Source: Kitagawia praeruptora
Lineage: Eukaryota; Streptophyta; Magnoliopsida; Apiales; Apiaceae
Length of the DNA: 64,000 nt
Reading direction: 5' to 3'
Assembly: GCA_037693485.1 (NCBI GenBank)
Contig: CM075352.1
Span: 23,680,001 to 23,744,000, forward strand
Part shown: positions 44,044-56,606 of the stretch, piece by piece
Layout of the letters: every line of letters starts with the position of its first letter
Numbering within the stretch: the first letter of the stretch is position 1
Made by a program: the position numbers and the translations under genes
Notes under the pieces: model-generated
What the model was told of the DNA's origin: nothing
The model's database searches: none
What the model saw: only the letters and a program-made list of their open reading frames with translations

Positions 44044-45723
44044 CAGGGGCAGACCCAACCCATGGCTGGGGTGGGTTGTAGCCCGGAGGGAAAAAATTGT
44101 CAAAATTTTATATGTAAAATTTTTAAAAATTCTGATGGCTCATGTAACATATAAACTCCATTATTGTCCAGCCCGGATGAAGAAAAGGAAAAGCCCTAGT
44201 TCATATTTTGGCAACCCAACCGGATATCAAACCCATGTAAATAAGTGCAACCCATTTAATAGGTAGTTGAGTAGTTCACACTTCATATACCAAAAAGAAA
44301 AAAAACGCTCCCGCTAGTCTGCACTCTCCCTCTTCTTCCCTCATTTGCCGCCTGGAAATACAATAAAATGTAAGTACCCCTTGCTTAGCTTAATTATTCA
44401 ATCTATCAGCACTTATTTTTTTTACATCATTTTATAAATTAGGGGTGGCAAATGGATAATACGGATAAGGATATAGTTATATCCGAATCCGAATCCGTTT
44501 TTCAAAATCGTATCTGAATCCGGGAATATTCAAAAAATTCTTATCCGTATTCGAATTCGGCGAATATTATCCGAATACAGATACTATCCGAATCCAAATC
44601 CGTTTTCCAAAAAATGATTTTTTTTTTTTTGCATCTCTCTCCCTCTCTTGTCTCTATCTCTCTCAACATCTCCTCTCTCCCATCTCTCTCCCCCCGCGCA
44701 CATACACCCGCTCATATACACACACATAACTCACAACTCACGCATATACACACACATAACTCACGTATATACACATACAACCTCACTACACACAAATCTC
44801 ATCTTTTCCTAGTTGCAATCGCACAAATCCACCACCACCAACCACAACTCGTCTCCTCTTCCCCTTTCCTCCTCAACCACCACCGCCTCTCTTCGATTCA
44901 CCGCTATCAACACCCAACATACAGCAACCAACCCCCGATTCAAACAAAACGGAGCCTCCCCAACAAAACCCAATCCTCAATTTTCCCAATTTTGATTTGA
45001 AACCCTAGCCTCCCTTCGATTTCTTTCTCTACAGTTGTGTGTATATAACTTTTGCGTGTGTTTTTATTGTAATGGTTGCTTGTGTTGTAGACTTTTACTC
45101 TTTTAGTACATGTAAATGGGCTTGGCCCATCCAAACCGAAAAAACTAATTACTACGTAGCTATTTACTAATACATATGTAAAAAAAGTAAACATTTTGAA
45201 CTCACAATTTGAGTAAAAATTTAGAATAATTAAATAATAGAATATTTTTGAGGATTTGTGGAAAAAGAATTAGAATTAAATTTAATTTTCCCTTATATGA
45301 TATATATAATTATATATTAAAATATATATTATATATAATTAATTTCGAATGCGGATATTTTCGGATACAAATGCACCTATATCCATATCCGTATCCTAAA
45401 CTCTCGGATTCAGATACGGATAATATTCGGTTGATTCCGAATACAGATAATATCCGTTTTTTTGCGGATACGAATACAGATATTTCTGAAGGATATCAGA
45501 TTTTTCGAATTTTTTTGCCAGCCATAATTTAAATGTTTACTTATATTGAGTAAATTTTTGTAATTTTATATGTATAGTTGAGTTTAGCACTTAGCACTTA
45601 GCTTAATTGGTTTCGTGATGGCACGTGGTGGTGCGTGCTGGCTAAAAAAAAAATTCACACTGCGCGCACCTTAGGTACCGATAAACTCAGCCCGGATGGT
45701 GACCAAATCCTCGATCCGCCCTG
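44044..45723. mobile_element. Non-autonomous hAT-type element (1680 bp) with a nested hAT element
   Basis: Begins CAGGGGCAGACCC and ends with the complement of CAGGGCGGATCGA, both like classic hAT termini (CAGGGGCGGATC). A perfect 8-bp duplication TTAGTCAT flanks it (44036-44043, 45724-45731). No transposase. A second hAT element occupies 44442-45523, so the original was about 590 bp. Confidence 0.9.
44442..45523. mobile_element. hAT-type element (1082 bp) nested in the 1680-bp element
   Basis: Begins GGGGTGGCAAA; the complement of its right end reads GGCTGGCAAAAA. Flanks ATAAATTA (44434-44441) and ATAATTTA (45524-45531) look like an 8-bp duplication with one mutation. ATCCGAATCCG/CGGATA words fill both subterminal regions. 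The middle (44625-45020) is CT-rich, then ACC-rich, and contains AAACCCTAG at 45000, resembling a plant gene leader; it may be captured host DNA. Confidence 0.75.
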
Positions 45724-45731
45724 TTAGTCAT

Positions 45732-46294
45732 CAATTAGGAGTAACATAAGTAATTGTCAGAAGTGGGCAAAAAAGTGCCTTGCCGTATGGGTTTGTTTAC
45801 CGCAATTAATTTAATTGTGATTGATTAAATAGAGTTTCAAAGTTCTGGTTTTAAAAAGTCTGGTTTTGAAGTTGAACTTCCGTTCCTTTTGTTTCTTGGA
45901 TGTTTATGCTGTGTGTCCAAGATATATTTAATATTTATTTATTTTTAATAATTAATTTTATATATCTTACAAATTGAGTATCTCTTCTAACAAATTTCAA
46001 GTTGAGCAAGAATTGAATCCAGGAGACGACAAGAAATAAATTCTTTATTATTTGAATTATATCATCGCGCGCTCAACTATTTATTTATGACTTAACAAAT
46101 TTTTATTAATTGAAAATTTTGTACATACAAGAGAAATTGTTATTATTAATAAAAATTAAATTAATTAAAAAGAATCAAATAAGTTTTTATTATGTACAAC
46201 TGAATACACGTGAGATAGACCTTTTTTTTAAAATTTTCATGTTTTGATTCCTTCTCACCATTTATAACGTTGCGTTGCTTTGAATACTTTATTC
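45732..46294. other. AT-rich intergenic DNA, no gene seen
   Basis: Left flank of copia B. No ORF or repeat ends recognised. Confidence 0.5.
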
Positions 46295-46299
46295 GATTT

Positions 46300-47457
46300 T
46301 GTTGGTCCAGGAAAGTATTGCAGAAGGGGGGTTGAATGCAATACTAATAAATTACAAAAACTATTTCAACAACTTAAATAGAATTTGTGATCTACTAGTA
46401 GAAGAAATGCAAACACAAGTAAAATCAAATACGAGGATTTCACAAAATAAATGTTTTATTTATTTTGCAAAGTTTTGCTATAACCTTGAGAACAAAATAA
46501 TTCTCAAGCTACAAATACTCAAGAGATTACAGTTGTTGAGTTATATATTGTATAAATAGAGTGCTCTATTTATAGTGTGATAATCTACTGTACTATCACC
46601 ATCAACATGGGTTGTTGAGTTGCTGTTATATTCCTTTTGCAGCTCATTCCATGATTCATTCTCATCTGATCATCACAAAGTAACTTTAAGATACTTTCCA
46701 CATTTTAGCCACCCAGATCTAGCCGTATTCAATTTTATCTGCTCTAGACTTTACAGGTTGTTCCATGTGATCTCTCAAGCTTCAGTTATAGACTTTCCAA
46801 GCTTGCTGTAAAGGTTGAATATTACAACACGCCTCCTTCTTTTGAACATGTACTCTGTCGTTTAATTTGACTTAGAAAATTTCTAAATCAGGCTGATTCT
46901 ATATGACAGTATGTTTGCCACAAAGTTTGCTGTCAATGGATTACGCTTTGGTTGACAGTATGAATTTCCCGCAGATATTACTGTCAAGAATTTTGCTTTG
47001 GTTGACAGTATGAATTCCCGCAGAGATTGCTGTCAAGAATTGTGCTTTGATTGACAGCATGTTTTTCCCGCAGAGATTGCTGTCAGGAATTCCAAACTTA
47101 CTGTCGCAAACTGTACATCAAAGTTGCTGTCATTAGAATCTCCGCCAATGTTGCTGTCAAGTTGAAACTTGCTGTCGACTTCGTGAAACTTGCTGTCGAC
47201 CTAGGCAACATGTTGTTTCCTTGTAACCTTACTGTCAGGGTTTGACAGTAACATTTATTCCTTCTGTCGAACTTATGTATTTCTTGAGGCTTGAACATAA
47301 TTGAACTTCTTCCAAGAACTACACTTATTACATGACAGTATCTATTTAAATTACAAGAATACATTTCAGGCTATGACAGTATGTTCTACTTAGTAAAAAC
47401 TAAGTATACCAATAAAACTAGTTAAGTTGTCTATTCCATCACCCATAAATGCCAACA
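46300..47457 (-). repeat. 3' LTR of copia B
   Basis: 1158 bp. 46900-47400 contains about 18 copies of TGACAG or CTGTC(A/G), in both orientations, many as TTGCTGTCA or TTGACAGTATG. Confidence 0.95.
46551..46574 (-). promoter_or_regulatory. Palindromic double TATA box in the copia B LTR
   Basis: TATAAATAGAG and CTCTATTTATA face each other with 2 nt between: a perfect 11-bp inverted repeat giving a TATAAATA box on each strand. The same block is at 59479-59502 in the other LTR. Confidence 0.7.
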
Positions 47458-47637
47458 ATCTCCCCCAATTTGTTTTTATGGACAATAAGGACAAATTTAC
47501 AAATATCATGCTGACAACTTAACTAACATAGATCAGAAAGAATAAACTCTTCATTTCTGAACAATGATTAAACTGAATTGTTTTTAAAACAAAAATGTAT
47601 CATAAAAGTTCATAATTACCAATCAAGAAAAAAATCT
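47458..47637 (-). other. copia B polypurine tract and 3' untranslated region
   Basis: 47458-47470 on the minus strand reads AAATTGGGGGAGA, a polypurine tract next to the 3' LTR and almost the same as that of copia A. The rest is non-coding. Confidence 0.8.
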
Positions 47638-50600
47638 TTACTTAGCTTGATTTGAACTTTTGCCTTGCTCCTTTTCCCTCAGAGCTCTTCTGAGATTTTC
47701 AATTAACTCCTTCTCTTCAGGGGACTGTGCATCATCTTCATTTTCCACAATGTACTTTTTGATCATTGATGAAGTAGTGTTTAATACATCTCTGAGTTCC
47801 ATCCAATAAACATTTTGCTTTACGATTGATCTGAATTTCAACACATCTCCCTCCATCTTGAATCTTCTGCCAGGAAGCTGATTTAAAGTTACCCTTCTTT
47901 GTCTGTCCAAACTGGGATTCTCTCCTTTCCTTTGATCAAAAATCATATCTAGCTCCCAAGAACATAGTGCTTCAAGTTTGTTAGATGATCCTATCACTTG
48001 CCAGTACAGTTCTTTTAGCACACTGGTCTTCAACTTAGAAAAGCTGTCTATGTAGACTTCTTCTTTGCCATATTTGATTCTCAGAGGATTGTCCAGTACA
48101 ATTGGCTGATAGTTTAATTCGCTGCTGTTGACCTTGTTGAGTTTACTCCAACTTTCCTTCAGTTGAGCTTCAATCTCTTCTTCTATCTGTTGATGAGATT
48201 TTTGTTTTGAGGCTAATTCTTCTCTGAATTTCTGCTCTGCCTCATACCTATCCATTTCTTGCTTTGAATAAGGTTTCTCCATTTCAGCCCAGTTATATGC
48301 AGGGATAGGATTATCTTCTTCATTTTCCAGACCTAGAACTTCAAAAACATCTTCATCATTTTGAAGTGTCCAGTCACCATGCTTTTCAGTGAATTCAGCA
48401 TTTCTGATTGCAAAGTACTTTCGAACAGGATCCATGATCTTTTCAGAGATATCATCATAGCTTTCCAGGAGTTCAACCATTCTTTCCAAATTGAAATAAT
48501 CAATTCTTCTTCATACCTGTGTTTGGGTTTGAACTAGACTGTTGGATATTACTTTTGATTTTGATATCTGAGTGAAATCAGGTTCTACCATAATCAATCT
48601 TTCTTTGTTCTCCCATAGAATGTATCTTGTGACTTTTTCGTTTGACTCATCAAATTCTATGGATACAGAAGTGATTGATTCTTTGGCTTTTTCTTGAAGT
48701 TGTTCCAGGCTGTTCATTCTTCTGCTTAGGATTGGTTTCTTAAGCCCTAGACCTGTAGCTTTTCTTTGACCAGAATAGACAGTCTTTCCTCTTTTTGGCC
48801 TGTTTGACTTTCTTTTAATTCTTACTGTCTTGGATGATTTGACAGTAGAATTATTGACAGCATCTTTGATAGGGCTTCTGACAATGTCTTCTTTGACAAT
48901 ATCTTCAATGACTGTAACTTCATCCTGACTGACAGCATCTTTGTTGACATCCTTGACAGCATCTTTGTTGACAGTATCTTTTTCAAGTTGTATACTGTCA
49001 ATTTCCATTTCTTCTTGATTTCATTTCAATGCTTCAAGTACTTCTTCCTCTTTCTTTTCATCAACTTTCTTGCTTGTGCTAGTATTTTCAGAGGTTTCCT
49101 TTGATTCTGCTTCTTTGACTTGAGTTTGCTCTTTTGAAGAGTCTCTCAGTTCTGTTCTCTTAGGTCCTCCAGCTTCACCTCCATCTTGATTGTCATCATC
49201 ATCTTTTTCCAAGGTGTCATCAAAAGTGCAGTTTCCACCTTGAGCATTTCTGCTTGAGTTTGCTTTGGCAATGAGCTTTTTAATTTTGGCACTGTACTCC
49301 ATTTCTCTCTTTGCCAATATCTTGTGAATATCTTTGACTGCCTGAATCCTTTCCTTGGTGATGGGTGCTTTCAGCAATAATTTAAGTACTTCCATGATGA
49401 CTTTGCTTTTTAGAGATGTTTTGCCTTCAAGTGTTAAGAATCCCAGACCTTTAGTTCCTTTGGTTGTTGTCTGTTTGAAGCTTACACCATATGGCTGGAG
49501 ACTTACTTCTGGAAGTTTGTTGTTGACCATTGTGCCCAGTTGCATATAGAGACTTTCATCAAAGATGGTAGAGTTTTTCTTCACTAGAATCCCAAGGATG
49601 TATTGCACTCTGGCAGAAAAAGTTTCCAACAGTTGAGTTGTTATGAATATTGAATGTCCATTCTTCAGGTACACTTCAACTGCCCACCTCTTCTCTGAGC
49701 TAATCTTCACAGAAAGATTTACAATCTTTTCTTTCAAAGCTTCTGCCAACTTAGCAGGTTTTCATTTAGTCACTGTGATTGCTTCATTCACCAGATTATT
49801 GAATTCCTCATCCTTATTATTCAAGGTGCTCTCCATATGGCTTACTGTTATTAAGTCAGCTTCTTCTTGGGAATATGTACTTCCATCAGTCCAAGTGATA
49901 AGCTCTGAAGGAAACACATATTCAGGCAACTTGCTTTTGCCTTTACCCATCCTATTTGATTCCTCTTTTTCTCTCCATAGCCTCTCCAATGTGGATTCTT
50001 TCTTCTCAGGAACTGTTTCATTGATTTTGATTGAGGATGCTTTATTTCCTTGTATTTGTCTTAATACCTCCTTAGATACTAACATTTGTTCCCCATCTAC
50101 TTCAGCTTCAAAAAGCTCCTCAGTTCCAGAGACTATTGCAGTTTTTACTCTCTCTTGCTCCCCCTTACTCCTTTGCTCCCCCTGTCTTTTAGCTTCCCCT
50201 TGTAACTCCACCTTTCTTCCTGGTTGCTCAGCCTCTTTCTGATCTTTTACTTTCTCCCCCTTAGTTAAGTTTGCAGCATGAATTAATGAAGAGAGTGACA
50301 GTAGTGTGGCTTGAATTTCAGCAAAACCAGTCTTCACAGTAGATGACAGGTTGTCCAGCTTGCTTTCCATTGTAGCACATCGATTTTCAAGTGCTTGGAG
50401 CCTGTCATTTGTGGATGTAGAAGGACCACCAGACCTAAGCCTTTTAGGAGGTAAGGGATAAGTCTGGGGCATGGAGGCTGTTGGGGTTCTCACACTCTTA
50501 GTGTTTTTATAGATGATCTCATCATCTCTCACAAAAATTCCCTCAAGGCCTAATGCCTTTTGTTTACTGGCTCCCTCAAGTTCACTCTGGACATGCTCAA

Positions 50601-52525
50601 GTCCCTCTCCTTTTGCCAGCACATTTGGCTGCCTCTCATTTTTATCCTCACTTCTCTGTTCTTTTATCTCTCTTTGATTTTTCACTCCCTCACTCATCCT
50701 AGATGCAGTAGTATGAGCAGTACTAACATGCAAAAGAGTAGATTTTACCTTGAAGGCCTTTGAAAGGGGCAAGTCATCATCAGAGATATCTTCCACTAAT
50801 CCTTCTTGTAGTTGTGGTTGAACAGTATCTTTTGTCAGAATGGTACTGTCACTTGATTGTTTGACAGCACCTTCTGTTTTGTCTTTGACAGCATCTTTGG
50901 CTGTGACAGCAACTTCCCTAGGGTAAGATGCTTTGAGGGAATCGATCAAGATGCTGGCTGTTTCAATTTCTGACAAATTTGCATCTTGATCTAATCCAGT
51001 GTTTGATGGGGTGGTATCCATTTCACTTTGAGAAATGGGTTCTTGTGGACCACTAGATGTGGGCTCATCCAAGATTTGAGATGGATGATCAAAACCTGAG
51101 GGGTTGGTACTGTCCCCCTCTCTAGGTTGTTTAGAAGAAACAACAGATGTAGGAATGAAAGAAGAAGATTGAATTTCAGATTGATTAATTGGCTGTTCCA
51201 CAGAAGAAGATTGTGGAACATCAATAGTATGAATGAATTCCTCACTGTGCTCTATCTCAATGTGTGTATCTTCAAATACAGGTTCCTCAAGAGTGAGTTC
51301 TTGAGTTTGTGCAGACTCTTTACAAGGTGCCTTGGGAGACAGGCCAATTTCAATAGATGTCCCTTGTTGAGAAGAGACACCTAGAGGTGAGTTTATTTCC
51401 CTATCATTCTCTACAGTCTTTTGTGAAACTGTAGGGTGGCTGACAGTAACCTTGGCCCTTCTAGCTCTCTTCTTCTTAGGCTCAGAAGGGGCTACTGTAG
51501 GTTCTATTCTACTACCATCCTTATTTGCTGCACTAGGTGCAGTAACTCCCTCTTGACTCACCACGTTGTCACCAGTTTCACTCTTCAGGGATCTTTTCTT
51601 GGATTCCTGTTTGGCAATTTTAAGGGCTTTTGGTAGTCTAGAGTCCCTAGGTGGAATGTGGGTTAACTGAATTTGGGTCCAATTCAGTCTCATTCTCAAG
51701 TGTAAAGACAGTATATCCTGTCGGTAATGGAAAACCAAGGTTGGGCACTTGATTAACCATGTGTTGTGTGAAACATAGTGGAATATGTGTATTTAAATTT
51801 TGTGTGTTGAGAGAAGTGTGTGTGTTTTTCTTTAAAACAGGACATTCTTCAAAATCAGAATTGTCCTCAACATTTCCACAAATATTATTAATACACATAG
51901 TTAAAAAGCGAGGATAGATGGATACCTTTTTGCCTATTGCACTTTTCAACTGTGCCATGATCAGTTTTCCAATGTTCACCTTGTATCCATGGACTAGTGA
52001 ATGAGTGAGCTTCTTGATATATGATGGTATTCCATTCCAGCCTGTAGTCTTGGTAGAGAACACCTTCACCATAACATCAAAAATCATACTCCACTCTTTT
52101 CTCAGAAATTTCCTGTCCATTTCCCCTGTTTGATACCACTTATCAGAAGTTTCTTCAAGTTTAGAGCCAGAGTATCCAATCTTCAGAAAGAACTTCTTTA
52201 GAGTATCATCAGTTGCTAGTTCCTTAAAGCTTTCTTCACTGGTCAATACAATACCCAAAGCCTCATTGATATTCTTTACTGAAAGAGAGTGACTTGCATC
52301 ATCTATATTGAACTTAATTATTTCATTCTCTCCAGTTCCTTGAGCACTTGCAGATTTCCAGAATTTTTCAATTCTAACAATATCAATTTTGGGGGAAGAG
52401 GTTATTGCATGACCTAGGTAGGATTTATTCAAGAACGAAATAAGTCCTTTGAAGTTTTCACCAGCATCACTAGGAGAAAAGATACCAGCAAAGTTGGTTT
52501 GAGCAATACTTTGTTTAGGTGCCAT
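47638..52525 (-). pseudogene. Extra ORF of copia B, broken by one frameshift and three TGA stops
   Basis: Starts at ATG 52525 (MAPKQSIAQTNFAGIFSPSD). The first 240 residues align with the extra ORF of copia A (LRKEWSMIFDVMVKVFSTKT versus LRKEWSFFFDCITRAFGKKT; IGYSG versus IGCSG). A frameshift near 51650-51680 moves to a second frame, which then stays open to 47638 except for in-frame TGA codons at 49762-49764, 49021-49023 and 48511-48513. The middle is S/T/Q/E-rich low complexity with KDAVNKDAVKD-type runs created by the TGACAG motif. The C-terminus is charged and predicted helical. Intact, it would be about 1628 codons. No membrane segment is visible. Function unknown. Confidence 0.8.
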
Positions 52526-53354
52526 TGTTGAATGCTTTGAAAAATGAGAGAGAAAATGCGGTTTTTGGATGCAGAAGGTTGAGAGGTTTTTGCAAATGAA
52601 AGTGATAGTAGATTAAACGGTAGATTCAGTTTCTAATATGAATCGATTTAACCTCTCTTAATTGAACGTGTGATAATGATATTACCCATTAACTCCACTT
52701 GCTATATTACGTGGCAGTTGCTATTAGATCGTGGATTGGTGAAAAGAAATATACGTATATATATATATATAAATTAATATATATATATATCTTTCCACTA
52801 TCTTTGACAGCAACTTCTCGTGACAGCAACTTTCATTGACAGTAACCTGTGCGCTTTTCTTTCTCTACCAATTCTGACAGCAACTTTCATTGACAGCAAC
52901 TTGTGCTCTAACAACATTTCTGTCAATCAGCTTCATGAGTAACAAGTTTTTGACAGTAAACTTATCATAAGATCATGCTGTCACTGTTCACACATAACTT
53001 TAATGACACATGTTTTCTTAAAATCGTATTAAGACAGACATGATATCTAAAAATCCTTTTAGCATAGTCATAGCAAACATGATATCTAAAAATCCTTTTA
53101 GCATAGTCATAGCAAACATGATATCTAAAAATCCTTTTAGCATAGTCATAGCAAACATGATATCTAAAAATCCTTTTAGCATAGTCATAGCAAACATGAT
53201 ATCTAAAAATCCTTTTAGCATAGTCATAGCAAACATGATATCTGAAAAAGTAGCACATAGAACCTTAACTTCTCATGACAGTACCTTCTAGTTACAGTAC
53301 TTTGAAAGTTTCTGTCATGAGCTGCGATTGAGAATTGATAAACCAGTTAGATGA
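52526..53354 (-). other. Spacer and leader between pol and the extra ORF of copia B
   Basis: Non-coding. 52800-52960 has six TGACAG(C/T)A motifs, several as TGACAGCAACTT. An ACGTGGC word (52709-52715; minus strand GCCACGT, an ABRE-like core) lies about 190 bp before the ATG, and an AT run at 52755-52790. It also contains the 39-bp repeats. Confidence 0.55.
53040..53234. repeat. 39-bp tandem array, five copies
   Basis: Five identical 39-bp units starting ATGATATCTAAAAATCCTTT, at 53040, 53079, 53118, 53157 and 53196, then a partial sixth. Because 39 is a multiple of three, all six frames stay open and give spurious repetitive ORFs. Confidence 0.95.
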
Positions 53355-56300
53355 TCATACCTGATTTAGCATTCCTAATTCACTCACCAACCTGATAAAT
53401 GTTGCTTCATCCAATGGCTTGGTGAATATGTCTGCAAGTTGCTTGTCTGTTGGAACATAAACCAATTTTACATCTCCCTTTTCAACATGCTCCCTGATGA
53501 AATGATGCCTTATATCAATGTGCTTTGTTCTGGAGTGTTGAACTGGATTGTCTGATATGGCTATGGCACTAGTGTTATCACAGTAGATAGGAATATTTGA
53601 CAACTCTAGTCCATAATCCATTAATTGATTCTTCATCCAAAGAATTTGAGCACAGCAACTTCCAGCTGCAATATATTCAGCTTCTGCAGTTGATGTAGAA
53701 ACTGAGTGTTGCTTCTTACTGAACCATGACACCAATCTCCCCCCAAGTAATTGACAACTTCCTGTAGTACTTTTTCTGTCAATTTTGCAGCCAGCATAGT
53801 CTGAATCAGAATATCCAATTAGATCAAATCCAGTTTCCTTAGGGTACCAAAGACCTAGATTTGGGGTGCCTTTGAGATATCTAAAGATTCTTTTAATTGC
53901 AACTAAGTGTGATTCTTTTGGATCAGCTTGAAACCTTGCACAGAGACATGTAGCAAACATTATATCTGGCCTGCTTGCTGTTAAGTAAAGCAATGATCCA
54001 ACCATGCCTCTGTAGGTACTAGAATCCACTTTCTTGCCTTTAGGATCTAACTCTAATTTGGTGGCTGTTGAGATAGGTGTCTTGGCAGGTGATGAATCTT
54101 CTAAGTTAAACTTTTTGAGAAGTTCTTTGACATACTTAGATTGACAGATGAAGATTCCTTCCTTCTTCTGATAGATTTGAAGACCAAGAAAGAATGCTAA
54201 TTCTCCCATCATGCTCATTTCATACTTGTTTCTCATTAGAGATGGGAACTTTTCACACAATTTTTCGTTTGTTGAGCCAAAGATTATGTCATCAACATAT
54301 ATCTGCAAAAGAATAATGTCTTTGCCATGGTATTTATAGAATAAAGTTTTATCCACCATACCTCTTATAAATTGATTTTCCAGGAGAAAAGTGGATAATG
54401 TGTCATACCAGGCTCTTGGTGCTTGCTTTAAGCCATATAGAGCCTTGAACAGCTTGTAGACAAAATTATGCAGTTTGTCATTTTCAAATCCAGGAGGTTG
54501 TTCAACATACACTTCTTCTTCTAATTCTCCATTTAGAAATTTAACATCCATTTGAAATACCTTAAATTTGCAGTGTGCAGCAAAGGCTAAGAAAATTCTT
54601 ATGGCTTCAAGTCTGGCAACAGGAGCAAATGTTTCATCATAATCTATCCCTTCCTGTTGACAGTAACCTTTGGCCACTAGCCTTGCCTTATTTCTTGTCA
54701 CATTTCCACTCTCATCTATCTTGTTTCTGAAAACCCATTTTGTCTCAATGACTGATTTTCCTTTTGGCCTTGGAACTAGTTTCCAAACATTGTTTCTTTC
54801 AAATTGATTGAGCTCCTCTTGCATGGCCATCACCCAATCAGAATCCAACAATGCTTCTTCAACTATTTTTGGTTCCATTTGAGATAAGAAACATGAAAAC
54901 ATGCTTTCAGCAGAGATATTCCTCCTTGTCCTTACACCAGTAGTGGGATCTCCAATAATTAGATTACTGGTATGATCTCTGTTCCACTTTGTTGATTGAG
55001 GCAAGCTACTTGTTTGATAAGATTGTCTTTCATCAATATGAGGATTTGATTCTCCACCATTTTCATTGTTCTGCTCATTTAGCTCAAATTCTCCAGTCTC
55101 ACATTCTTGTTGATTGATGCCTGAAATTGTCTGTGATTGAGCTGAGGTTTGATTTAGATTATGAGTATTGACAGATTCTTTCTCATATCCCATTGATTAA
55201 ATGAGACTTGGTTCTTCATCAACATATTCTTCCTTTTCCAAGTATCCTTGATTTTCAAATCTGAAGGGTTGCATTTGACCATCCTCATGTAGCCCTGGAA
55301 ACTTGGTTTCATCAAACGTGACATTGACACTTTCTTCAATTGTTTTGTGCTCCATGATATAGACTCTGTAGGCAGTCCTTTCTATCCCATATCCCATGAA
55401 AATGCCTTCATATGCTTTAGTATCAAACTTGCCTTTTCTTTCATGGTTGTCTTTCATCAAAAAGCACTTGCTTCCAAAAATATGAAAGTACTTGACAGTA
55501 GGTTTCTTTCCTGTCAAAAGATAGTAAGGAGTATTGCCATGAGCCTTGTTGATTAATGTTCTGTTCTGTGTGTAACAAGCAGTGTTGATGGCTTCTGCCC
55601 AGAAATATGTTGGTAATTTAGCATTACTCAACATAGTCCTTGCAGCTTCAATAAGAGTTCTATTTTTCCTTTCTACAACTCCATTTTGCTGTGGAGTTCT
55701 TGCAGCAGAGAATTGTTGAACAATTCCTTGATCTTTGCAGAAGTTTCCAAGTGTAGCATTTCTGAATTCAGTTCCATTGTCACTTCTTAGAAATTGAACT
55801 TTTGCTTCAGGGGTCCTGTCAAGTACTCTTATGTGATCAATGATTTCTTGAGCAGCTTCATCCTTTGATTCTAAAAATTACACCCAAGTGTACCTAGAAT
55901 AGTCATCTATCATGACCAGTGCATATCTTTTTCTGGATAGTGATTGAACATTCACTGGTCCAAAAAGATCCATGTGTATCAACTTGAGTGCTTCAGTGTT
56001 AGTGTTGACTTGCTTTGATTTATGCATTGCTTTCCTCAGTTTTCCCATTTGACAATCTTCACACAGTCCTTCTTGACAGAATTCCTGTTGAGGTAGTCCT
56101 CTCACCAATTCCTTCTTCATCAGCATGTTCATTGTTTTGAAGTTGAGATGAGAAAGTTTCTTGTGCCAAAGCATGCTGTCTCCAACACTTGCTTTGCTGT
56201 AGAAGCAGAATATTCTTTCCTCATTTGTTGAGTTTAAGTCTGCAACAAATAGGCTTCCTTTCCTTACTCTTTTCAGAGATAGGCTTCTATCCTTCTTGTG

Positions 56301-56606
56301 GTGGATTGTACATTCCATCATGCCAAAATTTACTTTGAATCCTTTGTCAGTGAATTGGCTGACACTGAGCAGATTATGCTTCAAACCTTCCACAAGAGAA
56401 ATTTCTTCAATGACAACATTTCCAGCTTTTAAACAGCCATATCCCACAGTGTAACCTTTGCTGTTGTCTCCAAAGGTTATTGTTGGGCCAGCCTTCTCAA
56501 CATATTGTGATAGCAGGGATATATCACCAGTCATGTGTTTGGAACATCCACTGTCGATTATCCACATGACCTGTTTACTTTTCTTTCCCTGCAAGTCAGA
56601 AAGAGT
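53355..56606 (-). pseudogene. pol: copia B Pol (PR-IN-RT-RH), with two nonsense codons
   Basis: 1084 codons in one frame, in the gag frame, immediately after the gag stop. Protease IDSGCSKHMTGD (near 56550), integrase finger WHKKLSHLN ... CEDCQMGK, integrase core DLFGPVNV, RSDNGTEF, NGVVERKN. An in-frame TAA at 55878-55880 falls in the integrase core after YTWV, and a second TAA at 55197-55199 lies between integrase and reverse transcriptase. Reverse transcriptase has YVDDIIFGS, but the usual DVKSAFLNG reads DVKFLNG: two residues lost beside the first catalytic Asp (near 54540). RNase H (SDSDYAGCKIDRKSTTG) and the C-terminal FTKPLDEATF are intact. Confidence 0.9.

Noticed and set aside
44614..45000. 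128-codon ORF
   Set aside because: Low-complexity CT/CA-rich sequence inside a non-autonomous hAT element; no conserved domain seen.
53018..53291. Three repetitive ORFs on both strands
   Set aside because: They exist because the 39-bp repeat unit is a multiple of three with no stop in these frames.
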